From NCBI RefSeq assembly GCF_030269645.1, contig NZ_BSTR01000006.1, forward strand, positions 1 to 64,000: a stretch of DNA of 64,000 bases, in the 5' to 3' direction. This DNA is from Actinokineospora sp. NBRC 105648 (GTDB lineage: Bacteria > Actinomycetota > Actinomycetes > Mycobacteriales > Pseudonocardiaceae). This document shows positions 35,142-46,885 of the stretch, in pieces (positions within the stretch are counted from its first letter, which is position 1; each line of letters opens with the position of its first letter). The translations under genes and the position numbers were made by a program. The notes under the pieces were generated by a model, which had not been told where the DNA came from, searched no databases, and saw nothing but the letters and a program-made list of their open reading frames with translations.

Positions 35142-36101
35142 ATGACGATGAGCGAGAAGTGGTACCCGACCGCCGCGGGCGAGTCGGCGATCGGGGTGGT
35201 CGAACCGCCACCGGCCCGCACGGGCGTCGCGACGGCGAGCACCCACCACGGCGAGATCCTGCAAGGGGTGTTCGCCGGTGCCGACGGCAGGCTGCACCGC
35301 GGCCTGCTCACGATGCCCTGCGACCTCTACCGGACCCGGGCCACCTACACCCCGGTGAACCTGCCGTCGGTGGTGGTGCGCCAGGTCGACAAGGTCAAGG
35401 CGCGCCGGGCCGCGGAGGAGACCTTGGCCGTGCTCGGGTGGCCGTGCACCGGCGGCTACCTCGACCTGCGCGGCGAGGTGCCCGCCTCGCGCGGGTTCGG
35501 CTCGTCCACCAGCGACGTGCTGGCCGCCATCCGCGCGGTCCAGGACGCCTTCGACTGCGCGCTGCCCGACTGGCTGGTGGCGCAGCTGGCGGTGCGGGCC
35601 GAGACGGCGTCGGACTCGTTGATGTTCGGCGACACCGCGGTCCTGTTCGCCCAGCGCGAGGGGATCGTGCTGGAGGACTTCGGCAGGCGGCTGCCCCGGC
35701 TGGCCGCGGTGGGCTTCGGCACCAGCAGCACCGGGTCCGGTGTGGACACGCTGGCGCTGCGACCCGCCGAGTACGGCCCGCCGGAGATAGCCCGGTTCCA
35801 CGAGCTGCGCGCCCGGCTGCGCGCGGCGCTGGCCGCGGGCGACGCGGCCGGGCTCGGCGCGGTCGCCACGGCCAGCGCCGAGATCAACCAGCGGCATCTG
35901 CCGGTGCCCGGCTTCGACCGGATCGCCGCGCTGGTGGCGCGCACCGGCGCGGTCGGCCTGCAGACCGCGCACAGCGGCGACATCGCCAGCCTGCTCTTCG
36001 ACGCCGACCAGCCGGACCACCGGCGCCGGTGCGAGCTGGCCAGGCGACTGCTCGCCGGGATCGGCATCGACGACGTATGGCTCTTCACGACGGGTGGATG
36101 A
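35142..36101 (+). CDS. GHMP kinase, PduX-like threonine kinase
   Basis: 319 residues from an ATG 92 bases after the preceding stop; the gap is comparatively AT-rich and may hold a promoter. The N-terminal ASTHHGEILQGVF and the GHMP phosphate loop EVPASRGFGSSTSDVLAA (residues ~110-127) match L-threonine kinases of the PduX/CobD-associated group, and LQTAHSGDIASLLF is the family's C-terminal block. It should phosphorylate the side-chain hydroxyl of L-threonine (or a hydroxy acid). In the 2,3-diaminobutyrate scheme this activates C3 for replacement by the next enzyme. The kinase stop lies inside the next gene's GTG/ATG start region. Confidence 0.82.
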   Translation: MTMSEKWYPTAAGESAIGVVEPPPARTGVATASTHHGEILQGVFAGADGRLHRGLLTMPCDLYRTRATYTPVNLPSVVVRQVDKVKARRAAEETLAVLGWPCTGGYLDLRGEVPASRGFGSSTSDVLAAIRAVQDAFDCALPDWLVAQLAVRAETASDSLMFGDTAVLFAQREGIVLEDFGRRLPRLAAVGFGTSSTGSGVDTLALRPAEYGPPEIARFHELRARLRAALAAGDAAGLGAVATASAEINQRHLPVPGFDRIAALVARTGAVGLQTAHSGDIASLLFDADQPDHRRRCELARRLLAGIGIDDVWLFTTGG

Positions 36102-36105
36102 GGAC

Positions 36106-37158
36106 ATGACCGTGACCACGAGCACCAGCCCCGACACCGCGCGCAAGGCGTTCCCCTCGGTGGTGGAGGCCACCGAGCTGCCCAGGATCATCGAGCTGGG
36201 CGCCAACCTCTACGCCGCGTCGTTCACCCTGATGAAGCTGCTGCCCGCGCGCTTCATCATCGACCGGGCCCGCCGCGACGGCCTGCTCGCCCCCGGCGGC
36301 CTGGTGATCGAGACGTCCTCGGGCACCTTCGGCCTCGGCCTGGCGCTGGTGTGCCGCCGGTACGGGCACCCGCTGATCGTGGTGGGCGACCCGGCCATCG
36401 ACGCGAACCTGCGCACCCGGTTGGAGCTGCTGGGCGCCCAGGTGGAGATCGTCGACGCCTTCGACGCCCCCGGCGGCATCCAGGGCGCCCGGCTGGCCAG
36501 GGTGCGCGAGCTGACCGAGCGCAACCCGGGCAGCTACGTGCCCGGCCAGTACGACAACCCGGACAACCCGGCCGCCTACGACGTGGTCGCCGACCTGCTC
36601 GCCGACACCCTCGGCCCGATCGACCGGCTGGTCGGCCCGGTGGGCTCCGGCGGGTCCACCGGCGGGCTGGCCGCCGCGCTGCGGCTCGCGGGGCAGGACA
36701 CCCGGCTGTCCGGTGTGGACACACCCGGCAGCGTGATCTTCGGCGACCGCAACGGCCCCCGGCTGCTGCGCGGCCTGGGCAGCAGCATCCACGCCGGGAA
36801 CGTGCACCACACCGCCTACGACGACGTGCACTGGGTGGGCGCGGGCGCGGCCTTCCACGCCACCCGCGAGCTCTACGCCACGCACGGCATCTTCGCGGGT
36901 CCGACCAGCGGGGCGTCGTTCCTGGCCGCCCGCTGGCACGCCGCCCAGGACCCGGGCGCGGTCACCGTCGCGATCCTGCCCGACGACGGCTACCGCTACC
37001 TCGACAGCGTCTACTCCGAGACCTGGTTGCGCGCCAACGGCCTGGCCGGGGTGACCGCGCCCGAGGCGCCGAAGTCGGTGACCGACCCGACCGACCTGGA
37101 CGAGCACTGGTCCCACCTGCGGTGGGGCCGCCGCGAGTTCGACCCGGCCGCCCGCTGA
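36106..37158 (+). CDS. Divergent cysteine-synthase-fold PLP enzyme
   Basis: 350 residues from the ATG at 36106 (GAGG upstream); a GTG at 36094 is possible. Fold-type II: ETSSGTFGLGLA replaces the usual EPTSGNTGIGLA, and VGSGGSTGG is the PLP phosphate loop. Aligning FTLMKLLPARFI to GSVKDRPA puts the PLP lysine at K44, but the normally invariant 'SxKDR' reads 'MKLLP'. The enzyme is expected to eliminate phosphate from phospho-threonine and add a nitrogen nucleophile (aspartate in the pacidamycin/friulimicin diaminobutyrate proposal), handing the adduct to the ASL homologue. The altered lysine neighbourhood suggests a specialised donor or acceptor. Confidence 0.82.
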   Translation: MTVTTSTSPDTARKAFPSVVEATELPRIIELGANLYAASFTLMKLLPARFIIDRARRDGLLAPGGLVIETSSGTFGLGLALVCRRYGHPLIVVGDPAIDANLRTRLELLGAQVEIVDAFDAPGGIQGARLARVRELTERNPGSYVPGQYDNPDNPAAYDVVADLLADTLGPIDRLVGPVGSGGSTGGLAAALRLAGQDTRLSGVDTPGSVIFGDRNGPRLLRGLGSSIHAGNVHHTAYDDVHWVGAGAAFHATRELYATHGIFAGPTSGASFLAARWHAAQDPGAVTVAILPDDGYRYLDSVYSETWLRANGLAGVTAPEAPKSVTDPTDLDEHWSHLRWGRREFDPAAR

Positions 37159-37200
37159 CCACCACGGATCCGATTACCCGAACCGAAAAGGAGTGTCCAC

Positions 37201-37413
37201 ATGAGCAGCAACCCGTTCGACAACGAGGACGGCGTCTTCCTGGTCCTGGTGAACGAGGAGAACCAGCACTCGCTCTGGCCCGAGGCGGTCGAGGTGCCCG
37301 CGGGCTGGACCGTCGTGCACGAGCGCGACACCCGAGCCGCCTGCCTGGACTACATCGAGCGCACCTGGACCGACATGCGCCCGGCCTCCCTCATCGTCGC
37401 GATGGGCGGCTGA
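37201..37413 (+). CDS. mbtH: MbtH-like protein
   Basis: 70 residues behind a strong AAAGGAG. All MbtH hallmarks are present: [28 protein letters not shown], and a final [14 protein letters not shown]. MbtH proteins bind adenylation domains and are needed for their solubility or activity. It lies 58 bases upstream of the first NRPS and is surely its partner. Confidence 0.97.
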   Translation: MSSNPFDNEDGVFLVLVNEENQHSLWPEAVEVPAGWTVVHERDTRAACLDYIERTWTDMRPASLIVAMGG

Positions 37414-37471
37414 CGCAGACCCGATCGCCGGGACCCGGTCCCGGCACGCACCAGACGAGGGGTGGATCTCC

Positions 37472-40400
37472 GTGGTTCCGTTGTCGTTCGCGCAGGCGCG
37501 CTTGTGGTTCTTGGACGAGCTGGAGGGAGGGGGTGGCTCGGCGTACACGGTCGCGGTGACGCTGCGGCTGAGCGGCTCGCTGGACCCGGCCGCGCTGCAC
37601 GGCGCGCTGGTCGACGTGGTGGACCGGCACGAGGTGCTGCGGACGGTGTACCCGGCCCCCGAGGGCGTGCCGCGCCAGCACGTGCTGCCCGCCCTCGGTG
37701 GGTCCGCAGTCGACGGGTCCATTGTCGACATGTCTACAGTGGACCTCGCCGGTGTGGGTGAGTCGGCGGCCGAGTGCGAGCGCCGGGTGGCCGAGGCCGC
37801 CCGGATGACGTTCGACCTGGCCACGGAGATCCCCCTGCGGGCGACGCTGTTCGCGGTGCCGCCCGAGCACCCCGGCGGTACCCAGCAGCACGTGCTGCTG
37901 CTGGTGCTGCACCACATCGCCTTCGACGGCTGGTCGCTCGCGCCGCTGGTGCGCGACCTCGGGCTGGCCTACTCCGCCCGGCTCACCGGGGGCGCGCCGG
38001 GCTGGCCCGAGCTGCCCGTGACCTACCAGGACTACACCCTCTGGCAGCACGACCTGCTCGGTGCCCAGGACGACCCGGACAGCGTCGCGGCCACCCAGCT
38101 CGGCTACTGGGCCGACCAGCTCGCCGGGCTCCCGGAGGAGCTCGACCTGCCGCTGGACCGGCCGCGGCCCGCGGTGGCCAGTGCCGAGGGCGACGTCGTG
38201 CACGCCGAGGTCGCCCCCGCGACCACGGCCGCGCTGACCGGGCTGGCGAAGGCCAGTGGCGCGTCGCTGTTCATGGTGCTGCGCGCGGCGTTGGCCGTGC
38301 TCTACACCAAGCTCGGCGCGGGGACGGACCTCGCGTTCGGCTCGCCCATCGCCGGGCGCACCGACGAGGCGCTCGAGGACCTGGTCGGGTTCTTCGTCAA
38401 CACGGTCGTCTTGCGCACGGACACCTCCGGCGATCCCGCGTTCACCGACCTGCTCGACCGGGTCCGCGAGACCGACCTGGCCGCGTTCGCCCACCAGGAC
38501 GTGCCGTTCGAGCGGCTGGTCGAGGTGCTCAACCCGGCGCGCACCACCGCCCGGCACCCGCTGTTCCAGACCTTGTTCGCCCTGCAGAACAACGCCGCGG
38601 CGGGACGCGAGTTCGCCGGGCTCGACGTTCGGGTCGACGTGCGCTCCGGCGGCACCGCCAAGTTCGACCTGCAGTTCGAGCTGGTCGAGCACCCCGACGG
38701 CCTGCGGCTGGCCCTGGAGTACGCCACCGACCTGTTCGACCGCCCGACCGCGGAGCTGCTGGCCCGGCGGTACCTGCGGGTGCTCGACCAGGTCGCCGCC
38801 GATCCCACCCGCGCCCTCTCCCGGATCGACGTGCTCGACCCGCCCGAACACCACGCCCTGACCGTGGCCTACAACGACACCCCCGCCGCGGCGTCCGGGT
38901 CGCTGACCGGTCTGTTCGAGGCCAGGGCCGCGCTGACCCCGGACGCGGTGGCGATCCGCTGCGGCGCCGAGGAGTTGACCTACGCCGAGGTCAACGCCAA
39001 GGCCAACCGCTGGGCGCGGCACCTGCGCGCCCGGGGCGCCGGGCCGGAGCGGTTCGTCGGGCTGGCCATCCCGCGCTCGGCCGCCGCGGTGGTCGCCGTG
39101 CTCGCCGTGGCGAAGTCCGGCGCGGCCTACGTGCCGATCGACCGCGCCCAGCCCGCGGCCCGCGCCGCCGCCGTCATGGCCGCTGTGAACCCGGTGCTGG
39201 TGCTCGACGCCGAGCCGCCCGCGTCGGTGCTCGCCGGCTACTCGCCCGTCGACCTGGACATCGCCGTCGGGCCGGACGCGCTCGCCTACGCGATGTTCAC
39301 CTCCGGCTCCACCGGCGTGCCCAAGGGTGTGGCCGTGACCAGGGCGAACGTGGTGGCGCTGGTGCGCGACCACGCCTGGGGCCGCGGTCACGAGCGGGTG
39401 CTCTGCTACTCGGTGCAGGCGTTCGACGCCTCGGTCTACGAGACCTGGGTGCCGCTGTGCGCGGGCGGGTCGGTGGTCGTGCTGCCCGATGGCCGGGTCG
39501 ACACCGACGTGCTCGCCGGGGTCATCGGCTCGGGGGCGGTGACGGCGGCGTACATGACCACCGCGCTGTTCGCCGCCATGGCCCAGGACGAGGCCGAGGC
39601 GCTGGCGGGCTTGGAGGTGGTGTGGACCGGCGGCGACGTGCTGTCCCGTGAGGCCCTGCGCCAGGTGCTCCGGCAGTGCCCGGGGACGACTGTCACGCAC
39701 GTCTACGGGCCCACCGAGACCACGGTCTTCTGCAGTCACGAGTCCTTTCAGGACACTGACGTCGACCGGTTGTCGCTGGGCGCGCCGATGGACGGCACCG
39801 CCATGTACCTGCTCGACGCCGACCTCCGGCCGGTCCCGGTCGGTGGGCTCGGCGAGCTCTACGTCGCGGGGTCGCACGTGGTGCGGGGCTACCTGGGTCA
39901 GCCGGGGCTCACGGCGGCGCGGTTCGTGGCGTGCCCGTTCGGCGGCCGGATGTACCGCACCGGCGACCTGGCACGGTGGCGGGCCGAGGGCGTGCTGGAG
40001 TTCGTCGGGCGCGCCGACGGGCAGGTGAAGCTGCGCGGGTTCCGCATCGAGCTGGGCGAGATCGAGCGCGCGCTGACCGCGGTGCCGGAGGTCGACCAGG
40101 CCGTGGTGATCGTCCGGGAGGACCGGCCGGGGGACAAGCGCCTGGTGGCCTACGTGACCGGCACCGGTGACCCGGCGGGCCTGCGCCGGGCCTTGGCCGA
40201 CGTCGTGCCCGACTACATGGTTCCCTCGGCGTTCGTCGCGCTGGAGTCATTGCCGCGCAACGCGAACGGCAAGCTCGACCGTGCGGCGCTGCCCGCGCCG
40301 GACACCGCGAGCACCAGCCGGGCGCCGCGGACCGGGACCGAGGAGATCCTCTGTGGGCTCTTCGCCGAGGTGCTGGGCGTGCCCTCGGTCGGGGTCGACG

Positions 40401-43400
40401 ACGGGTTCTTCGACCTGGGTGGGCACTCGCTGCTGGCCACCCGGTTGATCAGTCGCGTTCGGACGGTCCTGGCCGCCGAGCTGGGCATCCGCGACCTGTT
40501 CGCCCGACCGACCGTGGCCGGGCTCGCCGGGCGGTTGCGGGCGGCCGACCGGCAGCCGCCACGCCCGGCCGCGCGCCCCGACCCGATGCCGCTATCGCCC
40601 GCCCAGCACCGGTTGTGGTTCCACGACCAGCTTGAGGGTGCGGGCGCCACCTACAACATCCCGCTCGCGCTGCGGCTCAGCGGCAAGCTCGACCGCACGG
40701 CGCTGGTCGGCGCGCTGGCCGACCTCACCGCGCGCCACGAGACCCTGCGCACGGTGTTCCCCGCCGTGGACGGCACCCCTGTCCAGCGCGTCCTCGACCA
40801 GGCCGATGTCGAACTGACCTGCCTCGACGCCGATTCGGACCGACTGGAGGACCTGCTCGACCAGGCGGCCAGGCACACCTTCGACCTGGCGACCGCCCCG
40901 CCGATCCGGGCGTGGCTCTACGCGCTCGCCCCCGACGAGCACGTCCTGCTGCTGGTGCTGCACCACATCGCCGCCGATGGCTGGTCGCTCACCCCACTGC
41001 TCACCGACCTGGCCACCGCCTACGCCGCCCGAGCGGCCGGTGGCGCTCCACAGTGGACTCCGTTGCCGGTGCAGTACGCCGACTACACGCTCTGGCAGCG
41101 CGAGCTGCTCGACCGGGTCGCCGACGAGCAGCTCGGGTTCTGGACCGGGGCGCTCGCCGACCTGCCCGAGGAGCTGGGCCTCCCGCTCGACCGCCCCCGC
41201 CCGCTGGTGGCCTCCCACCGCGGCGAGGTGCTGCCGCTGGCCATCGACGGCGACCTGCACCGCGCGGTCAGCGACCTCGCCCGGCGCCGCGGCGTGACCG
41301 TGTTCATGGTGCTGCAGGCCGCGTTGGCCGCCGTCTACACCAAACTCGGCGCGGGCACCGACATCCCGCTCGGCGCCGCGCTGGCGGGCCGCTCCGACGA
41401 GGCGCTCGACGACCTGGTCGGCTTCTTCGTCACGACCGTGGTCCTGCGCACCGACACCTCCGGCGACCCCACCTTCGCCGAGCTGCTCGACCGGGTCCGG
41501 GAGACCGACCTGGCCGCACTCGCCCACCAGGACGTGCCGTTCGAGCAGGTGGTGGAGGCGGTCAACCCGGTGCGCACGGCTGCCCGGCACCCGCTGTTCC
41601 AGACCATGATCACCGTGCAGGGCGCCGCCGACGCCGCCTTCCCCGGCCTGACCGCGACCCTGGACTCGCGCGCGGCGGGCGCGGCCAAGTTCGACCTGAC
41701 CTTCGCCTTCACCGAGCGGCGTGCGGCCGACGGCGGGCCCGACGGCATCGGCGTGGACGTCGAGTACGCCGTCGACCTGTTCGACCGGTCCACTGTGGAT
41801 TCTCTGTCGGCCCGGCTGCTCCGGGTCCTGGCCGCGGTGTGCGCCGACCCGCTGGCGCGGCTCTCAGCTGTGGACGTGTTCGCCGCCGACGAGCGGGCCG
41901 CGCTGGTGCACGGCTACAACGCCGTGCCACCCGCGCCCGCACCGGCCACCGTGGCTGGGCTGTTCACCCGGCAGGTCGCCGCGACACCGGACGCGGTCGC
42001 CATCGGCTTCGACGACCGCGAGGTCACTTACCGCGAGCTCGAAGCGCGGTCCGGTCAGATCGTGGGATTGTTGTGCGGCAACGGGGTCCGCCCCGGCGAC
42101 GCGGTCGCGGTGCTGATGGCCCGCTCGGTCGACGCCGTCGCGGTGGTCGTGGCGCTGGCCCGCCTCGGCGCGGTCTACGTGCCGCTGACCGAGCACTACC
42201 CGCTCGACCGGGTGCGCTCGATCGTGGCCGACACGCGACCGGTGGTGCTGGTGGCCGACGACGCGGCCGCGCCGAACGTGCGCGACCTCGGTGTGCCCGC
42301 GCTGTCGGTGGCCGAGGCGGTGGTGGAGGTCGCGCCCCCGGAGCCCGCGCCGGAGTCCCTGCTCTACGTCATGTTCACCTCGGGGTCGACCGGGCGGCCC
42401 AAGGGCGTCGCGGTGACCCACGCCAACGTGGCCGACTTCGTGCGCGACAGCGCGTGGTCCGGCTCGTACGACCGGGTCCTGTCCTACTCGGTGCCCGCCT
42501 TCGACGCCGCGGTGTTCGAGACGTGGGTGCCGTTGTGCTCGGGCGGCCGCGTGGTCGTCGTGCCCGAGGGCCCGGTCGACACCCAGGTCCTCGCCGGGGT
42601 CATCCGCTCCGGCGCGGTGTCCGCGGCCTACATGACCACCGCGCTGTTCGCCGCGATGGCCGACGCGGAGCTGGACGCGCTCGCCGCGCTGTCGGTCGTC
42701 TGGACCGGCGGCGACGTGCTGTCCCGCGCCGCCGCGGCCCGGGTGCTCGACCACTGCCCGGACACCTCGGTCGTGCACGTCTACGGCCCCACCGAGACCA
42801 CGGTGTTCTGCAGCCACGAGACCTTCGGCCCTGGCAGGCCGCTGACCGGCGCGCTGTCCCTGGGCACGCCGATGGACGGCACCGCCATGTACCTGCTCGA
42901 CGCCGACCTCCGGCCGGTCCCGGTCGGCGGCACCGGTGAGCTGTACGTCGCGGGGTCGCACGTGGCCCGTGGCTATCTGGGTCAGCCGGGGGTCACCGCG
43001 ACGCGGTTCGTGGCGTGCCCGTTCGGCGGACGGATGTACCGCACCGGCGACGTCGCCCGGTGGCGGGCCGAAGGGGTGTTGGAGTTCATCGGCCGGGTGG
43101 ACAGCCTGGTCAAGGTCCGCGGCTTCCGCATCGAGCTGGGCGAGGTCGAGCACGCCATCGCCGCGCTGCCCGGCGTCGGGCAGGTCGCCGTGGTCGTGCG
43201 CGAGGACCGCCCGGGGGACAAGCGCCTGGTCGCCTACGTCACCGGGCACGCGGACCCGGCCGCTCTGCGCCGCGGGCTTGCCGCGACGCTGCCTGAGTAC
43301 ACGCTGCCGTCGGCGTTCGTCGTGCTGGAGTCATTGCCGCGCACCGGAAATGGCAAGCTCGACCGGCAGGCACTGCCCGCGCCACGGCACGAGTCGGGCG

Positions 43401-46400
43401 ACGCTCCGGCGCGCTCGCCGCGCGCGGTGGCCCTCTGCGGGCTGTTCGCCGAGGTCCTGGGTGTGTCGTCGGTGGGCGTGGACGACGACTTCTTCGCCCT
43501 GGGCGGCCATTCCCTGTTGGCCACCCGCCTCGTCAGCCGGGTGCGGACGGTCTTGGGCGCCGACCTGGCCCTGCGGGACCTGTTCCTCACCCCGACCGTC
43601 GCGGGACTGTTGGAGCGGTTGCGGGAGACCGAACACCGCCCCGGCCCGCGACCGGTGCCTCGGCCGGACCGACTGCCACTGTCCTACGCGCAGCAACGCC
43701 TCTGGTTCGCCGCCGCGGTGGGTGGGGCGGGAGCCGCCTACAACATCCCGCTCACGCTGCGGCTCACCGGCCCGGTCGACCCCGACGCGCTGGCCCTCGC
43801 CTTCGCCGACGTCATCGGGCGCCACGAGCCGCTACGCACGATCTTCCCCGCGGTGGAAGGCGTTCCCCACCAACGGATCCTGGACCGGCCCACCACCGGA
43901 CTGACCGTGGCCGAGGTGGCCGAGTCCCGCGTCGCGGAGCTCGTGGCCGAGTACGCCCGGCACGAGTTCGACCTCGCCACCGAGGCGCCGCTGCGGTTCG
44001 GGCTCTACCGCACCGGGCCGGACCGGCACGTGCTGCTGCTGGTGCTGCACCACATCGCCTGCGACGGCTCGTCGCTGGCCCCGCTGACCCGCGACCTCGG
44101 CGCGGCCTACGCCGCGCGGCTGGGCGGGAACAGTCCACAGTGGTCGGACCTGCCCGTGCAGTACGCCGACTACACGCTCTGGCAGCGCGGGCTGCTCGAG
44201 GACGGTTCGCTCACCGCGCAGACCGAGTTCTGGACCCGCGCGCTCGCCGACCTGCCGGTCGAGCTCGACCTGCCCGACACCCGGCCGCGGCCCGCGGTCC
44301 CCAGCCACACCGGCGGGGTCGTCACCGCCGCGATCGACGCCGACCTGCACCGCGACCTCGCCGTGCTCGCCAGGGCCGAGCACGCGACGGTGTTCATGGT
44401 CCTCCAATCGGCGTTGGCCGCCCTCTACACGGCGCTGGGCGCGGGCACCGACATCCCGATCGGGTCGCCGGTCGCCGCCCGCGGCGACGAGTCCCTGGAC
44501 GACCTGGTCGGGTTCTTCGTCAACACCCTCGTGCTGCGCGCCAACACCGCGGGCGACCCGACCTTCGCCGAGCTGCTGCGCCGGGTCCGCGACACCGACC
44601 TGGCCGCGTTCGCCCACCAGGACGTGCCGTTCGAGCGGCTGGTCGAGGTGCTCAACCCGGACCGCTCCAGCGCCCGGCACCCGCTGTTCCAGACCATGCT
44701 CACGCTGCAGAGCACCGGCGGGGTGGCCCCGGACCTGCCCGGTCTGGTCGTGGAGACCGACTTCGGCGGCATGGGCGGGGCGAAGTTCGACCTCACCGTC
44801 GCCGCGACCGAGCGGCACTCCGACGACGGCCTGCCCGCCGGGATCTCGCTGGCGGTCGAGTACGGCGACGACCGCTTCGCCCGGCCGGGCGTGCGGACCC
44901 TGCTGGACCGGTTCCTCCGACTGCTGGCCGCCGGGGTGGCCCGGCCGGGTGCGCCGCTCTCGGCGCTCGACGTGCTGTCGGGCACCGAGCGCGACCTGGT
45001 CGTGCGGGCCTGGAACGACACCGCCGTCGAGGTCCCCGACACCACCGTGACCGGCCGCTTCGAGCAGCAGGCCGCGGCGACGCCGGACGCGGTGGCCATC
45101 GTCTCCGGCACCGACGAGCTGACCTACGGCGGGCTCGACGCCCGCGCCGCCCGGCTGGCCCGCCACCTGGTGGACCTGGGGGTGGGGCCGGACGCGGTGG
45201 TCGGTGTCTACCTCGAGCGCGGTGTGGACCTGATCGTCGCGCTGCTCGCGGTGCTCAAGGCGGGCGGGGCGTACACCCTGCTCGACCTCGAACACCCCGT
45301 GGAGCGGCTGCGGTCGGTGTTGCGCGGGGTCGGCGCCGGGGTGGTGCTCACCCGGGCCGGACTGGGGGAGCGGCTGGCCGACCCGGGCACCCGCCTGGTG
45401 GACGTTCTGTCCACAGTGGATACCGAGGGCGACGCGCCGTCGGTACCGGTGGACCCGGCGGGGTTGGCGTGCGTGATGTTCACCTCCGGCTCGACCGGCA
45501 CGCCCAAGGGCGTGATGACGCCGCACCGGGCGCTGGTGTCCACGCTGGTGAACCAGGACTTCATCGACTTCGGCCCCGGCGAGGTGTTCCTGCAGTGCTC
45601 CCCGGTCCCGTGGGACGCCTTCGCGCTGGAGCTGTTCGGCGCGCTGTTCCACGGCCGCACCTGCGTGCTGCTGCCGGGGGAGCGCACCGACCCGGCCGCG
45701 GTGCGGGACCTGTTGCGCGACAAGGGGATCACCACCGCCTACCTGTCGTCCAGCCTGTTCAACTTCCTGCTCGACGAGTACCCGGGCGTCTACGCCGGAC
45801 TGCACCAGGTCATGACCGGCGGGGAGTCGCTGTCGGTGGCGCACGTGGCCAGGGCGCGGGCGGAGTACCCGCGGCTGCGGATCGTCAACGGGTACAGCCC
45901 GCTGGAGAACACGATCTTCACCGTCTGCCACACCGTGCGGCCCGAGGACATCACCGCCACCACGATCCCGGTCGGCAAGCCGATCGCGAACAAGTCCACC
46001 TTCGTGCTCGACGAGCACCTGCGCCCGGTGGCCCCCGGCGTGGCCGGTGAGCTGTACATGGCGGGCCGGGGCCTGGCGCGGGGCTACGCCGCGCAGCCCG
46101 CGCTCACCGCGGGCCGGTTCGTGGCCTGCCCGTTCGGCGCCCCGGGGGAGCGGATGTACCGCACCGGCGACCTGGTGCGCTGGACCGCGGCCGGTCTGCT
46201 GGAGTTCCTCGGCCGGGTGGACGACCAGGTCAAGATCCGCGGCTTCCGGGTCGAGCCCGCCGAGGTGGAGCACGTGATCGGCGGGCTGGCCGGGGTGGCC
46301 AAGGTCGCTGTGATCGTCCGGCAGGACACCCCGGGCGAGAAGCGCCTGGTGGCCTACCTGGTGCCCGACGGCGCCCTCGACGTGGCCGCCGTGCGGGCGA

Positions 46401-46885
46401 CCGTTGCGGACCGGCTGCCGGACTACCTGGTGCCCACCGCGTTCGTCGTTCTCGACGCGTTGCCGTTGACCCCCAACGGGAAACTCGACCGCAAGGCACT
46501 GCCGGAACCGGTCCGCGTGGACACCGGTGGCCGCGCGCCGGAGACACCGCAGGAGAAGGTCCTCTGTGGACTGTTCGCCGAGGTGCTCGGGCTGCCGTCG
46601 GTCTCGCTCGACGGGCACTTCTTCCACCTGGGCGGGCATTCGCTGCTGGCCACCCGGCTGGTCAGCCGGGTCCGCACCGAGCTGGGCGTGGAGCTGGGCA
46701 TCCGCGAGGTGTTCGGCAACCCCACCGTCGCCGGGCTCGTCCCGCTGCTCGGCGGCCTGCGCAAGGCGCGCCCGGCGCTGCGCCGCCGAACGCCCACCGC
46801 GACCCCGGCCGGGCGGCCGGAACCGGCCCCGGCGCCCCTGCTGACCCCGCTGATCCCGACCACGAACACGATTGGGCTGTCATGA
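37472..46885 (+). CDS. NRPS subunit 1: C-A-T x 3
   Basis: 3137 residues from a GTG. Domains: C1 1-440 (HHIAFDG), A1 ~460-950, T1 (GGHSLLA ~983); C2 from ~1039 (HHIAADG), A2 core ~1633, T2 ~2010; C3 from ~2068 (HHIACDG, followed by SS rather than WS), A3 core ~2669, T3 ~3053. No E, MT, Cy or docking domain. Pocket codes read by hand: A1 DAYYWGVVFK, A2 DAFYWGVVFK, A3 DALYMGGIFK. A1 and A2 share the DA...G.xFK frame of Val/Ile codes but with Y278 and W299, so the substrate is open. A3 has the rare A5-motif variant NGYSPLEN. The protein starts directly with a C domain although no upstream module is seen. Its stop overlaps the next start. Confidence 0.95.
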   Translation: MVPLSFAQARLWFLDELEGGGGSAYTVAVTLRLSGSLDPAALHGALVDVVDRHEVLRTVYPAPEGVPRQHVLPALGGSAVDGSIVDMSTVDLAGVGESAAECERRVAEAARMTFDLATEIPLRATLFAVPPEHPGGTQQHVLLLVLHHIAFDGWSLAPLVRDLGLAYSARLTGGAPGWPELPVTYQDYTLWQHDLLGAQDDPDSVAATQLGYWADQLAGLPEELDLPLDRPRPAVASAEGDVVHAEVAPATTAALTGLAKASGASLFMVLRAALAVLYTKLGAGTDLAFGSPIAGRTDEALEDLVGFFVNTVVLRTDTSGDPAFTDLLDRVRETDLAAFAHQDVPFERLVEVLNPARTTARHPLFQTLFALQNNAAAGREFAGLDVRVDVRSGGTAKFDLQFELVEHPDGLRLALEYATDLFDRPTAELLARRYLRVLDQVAADPTRALSRIDVLDPPEHHALTVAYNDTPAAASGSLTGLFEARAALTPDAVAIRCGAEELTYAEVNAKANRWARHLRARGAGPERFVGLAIPRSAAAVVAVLAVAKSGAAYVPIDRAQPAARAAAVMAAVNPVLVLDAEPPASVLAGYSPVDLDIAVGPDALAYAMFTSGSTGVPKGVAVTRANVVALVRDHAWGRGHERVLCYSVQAFDASVYETWVPLCAGGSVVVLPDGRVDTDVLAGVIGSGAVTAAYMTTALFAAMAQDEAEALAGLEVVWTGGDVLSREALRQVLRQCPGTTVTHVYGPTETTVFCSHESFQDTDVDRLSLGAPMDGTAMYLLDADLRPVPVGGLGELYVAGSHVVRGYLGQPGLTAARFVACPFGGRMYRTGDLARWRAEGVLEFVGRADGQVKLRGFRIELGEIERALTAVPEVDQAVVIVREDRPGDKRLVAYVTGTGDPAGLRRALADVVPDYMVPSAFVALESLPRNANGKLDRAALPAPDTASTSRAPRTGTEEILCGLFAEVLGVPSVGVDDGFFDLGGHSLLATRLISRVRTVLAAELGIRDLFARPTVAGLAGRLRAADRQPPRPAARPDPMPLSPAQHRLWFHDQLEGAGATYNIPLALRLSGKLDRTALVGALADLTARHETLRTVFPAVDGTPVQRVLDQADVELTCLDADSDRLEDLLDQAARHTFDLATAPPIRAWLYALAPDEHVLLLVLHHIAADGWSLTPLLTDLATAYAARAAGGAPQWTPLPVQYADYTLWQRELLDRVADEQLGFWTGALADLPEELGLPLDRPRPLVASHRGEVLPLAIDGDLHRAVSDLARRRGVTVFMVLQAALAAVYTKLGAGTDIPLGAALAGRSDEALDDLVGFFVTTVVLRTDTSGDPTFAELLDRVRETDLAALAHQDVPFEQVVEAVNPVRTAARHPLFQTMITVQGAADAAFPGLTATLDSRAAGAAKFDLTFAFTERRAADGGPDGIGVDVEYAVDLFDRSTVDSLSARLLRVLAAVCADPLARLSAVDVFAADERAALVHGYNAVPPAPAPATVAGLFTRQVAATPDAVAIGFDDREVTYRELEARSGQIVGLLCGNGVRPGDAVAVLMARSVDAVAVVVALARLGAVYVPLTEHYPLDRVRSIVADTRPVVLVADDAAAPNVRDLGVPALSVAEAVVEVAPPEPAPESLLYVMFTSGSTGRPKGVAVTHANVADFVRDSAWSGSYDRVLSYSVPAFDAAVFETWVPLCSGGRVVVVPEGPVDTQVLAGVIRSGAVSAAYMTTALFAAMADAELDALAALSVVWTGGDVLSRAAAARVLDHCPDTSVVHVYGPTETTVFCSHETFGPGRPLTGALSLGTPMDGTAMYLLDADLRPVPVGGTGELYVAGSHVARGYLGQPGVTATRFVACPFGGRMYRTGDVARWRAEGVLEFIGRVDSLVKVRGFRIELGEVEHAIAALPGVGQVAVVVREDRPGDKRLVAYVTGHADPAALRRGLAATLPEYTLPSAFVVLESLPRTGNGKLDRQALPAPRHESGDAPARSPRAVALCGLFAEVLGVSSVGVDDDFFALGGHSLLATRLVSRVRTVLGADLALRDLFLTPTVAGLLERLRETEHRPGPRPVPRPDRLPLSYAQQRLWFAAAVGGAGAAYNIPLTLRLTGPVDPDALALAFADVIGRHEPLRTIFPAVEGVPHQRILDRPTTGLTVAEVAESRVAELVAEYARHEFDLATEAPLRFGLYRTGPDRHVLLLVLHHIACDGSSLAPLTRDLGAAYAARLGGNSPQWSDLPVQYADYTLWQRGLLEDGSLTAQTEFWTRALADLPVELDLPDTRPRPAVPSHTGGVVTAAIDADLHRDLAVLARAEHATVFMVLQSALAALYTALGAGTDIPIGSPVAARGDESLDDLVGFFVNTLVLRANTAGDPTFAELLRRVRDTDLAAFAHQDVPFERLVEVLNPDRSSARHPLFQTMLTLQSTGGVAPDLPGLVVETDFGGMGGAKFDLTVAATERHSDDGLPAGISLAVEYGDDRFARPGVRTLLDRFLRLLAAGVARPGAPLSALDVLSGTERDLVVRAWNDTAVEVPDTTVTGRFEQQAAATPDAVAIVSGTDELTYGGLDARAARLARHLVDLGVGPDAVVGVYLERGVDLIVALLAVLKAGGAYTLLDLEHPVERLRSVLRGVGAGVVLTRAGLGERLADPGTRLVDVLSTVDTEGDAPSVPVDPAGLACVMFTSGSTGTPKGVMTPHRALVSTLVNQDFIDFGPGEVFLQCSPVPWDAFALELFGALFHGRTCVLLPGERTDPAAVRDLLRDKGITTAYLSSSLFNFLLDEYPGVYAGLHQVMTGGESLSVAHVARARAEYPRLRIVNGYSPLENTIFTVCHTVRPEDITATTIPVGKPIANKSTFVLDEHLRPVAPGVAGELYMAGRGLARGYAAQPALTAGRFVACPFGAPGERMYRTGDLVRWTAAGLLEFLGRVDDQVKIRGFRVEPAEVEHVIGGLAGVAKVAVIVRQDTPGEKRLVAYLVPDGALDVAAVRATVADRLPDYLVPTAFVVLDALPLTPNGKLDRKALPEPVRVDTGGRAPETPQEKVLCGLFAEVLGLPSVSLDGHFFHLGGHSLLATRLVSRVRTELGVELGIREVFGNPTVAGLVPLLGGLRKARPALRRRTPTATPAGRPEPAPAPLLTPLIPTTNTIGLS

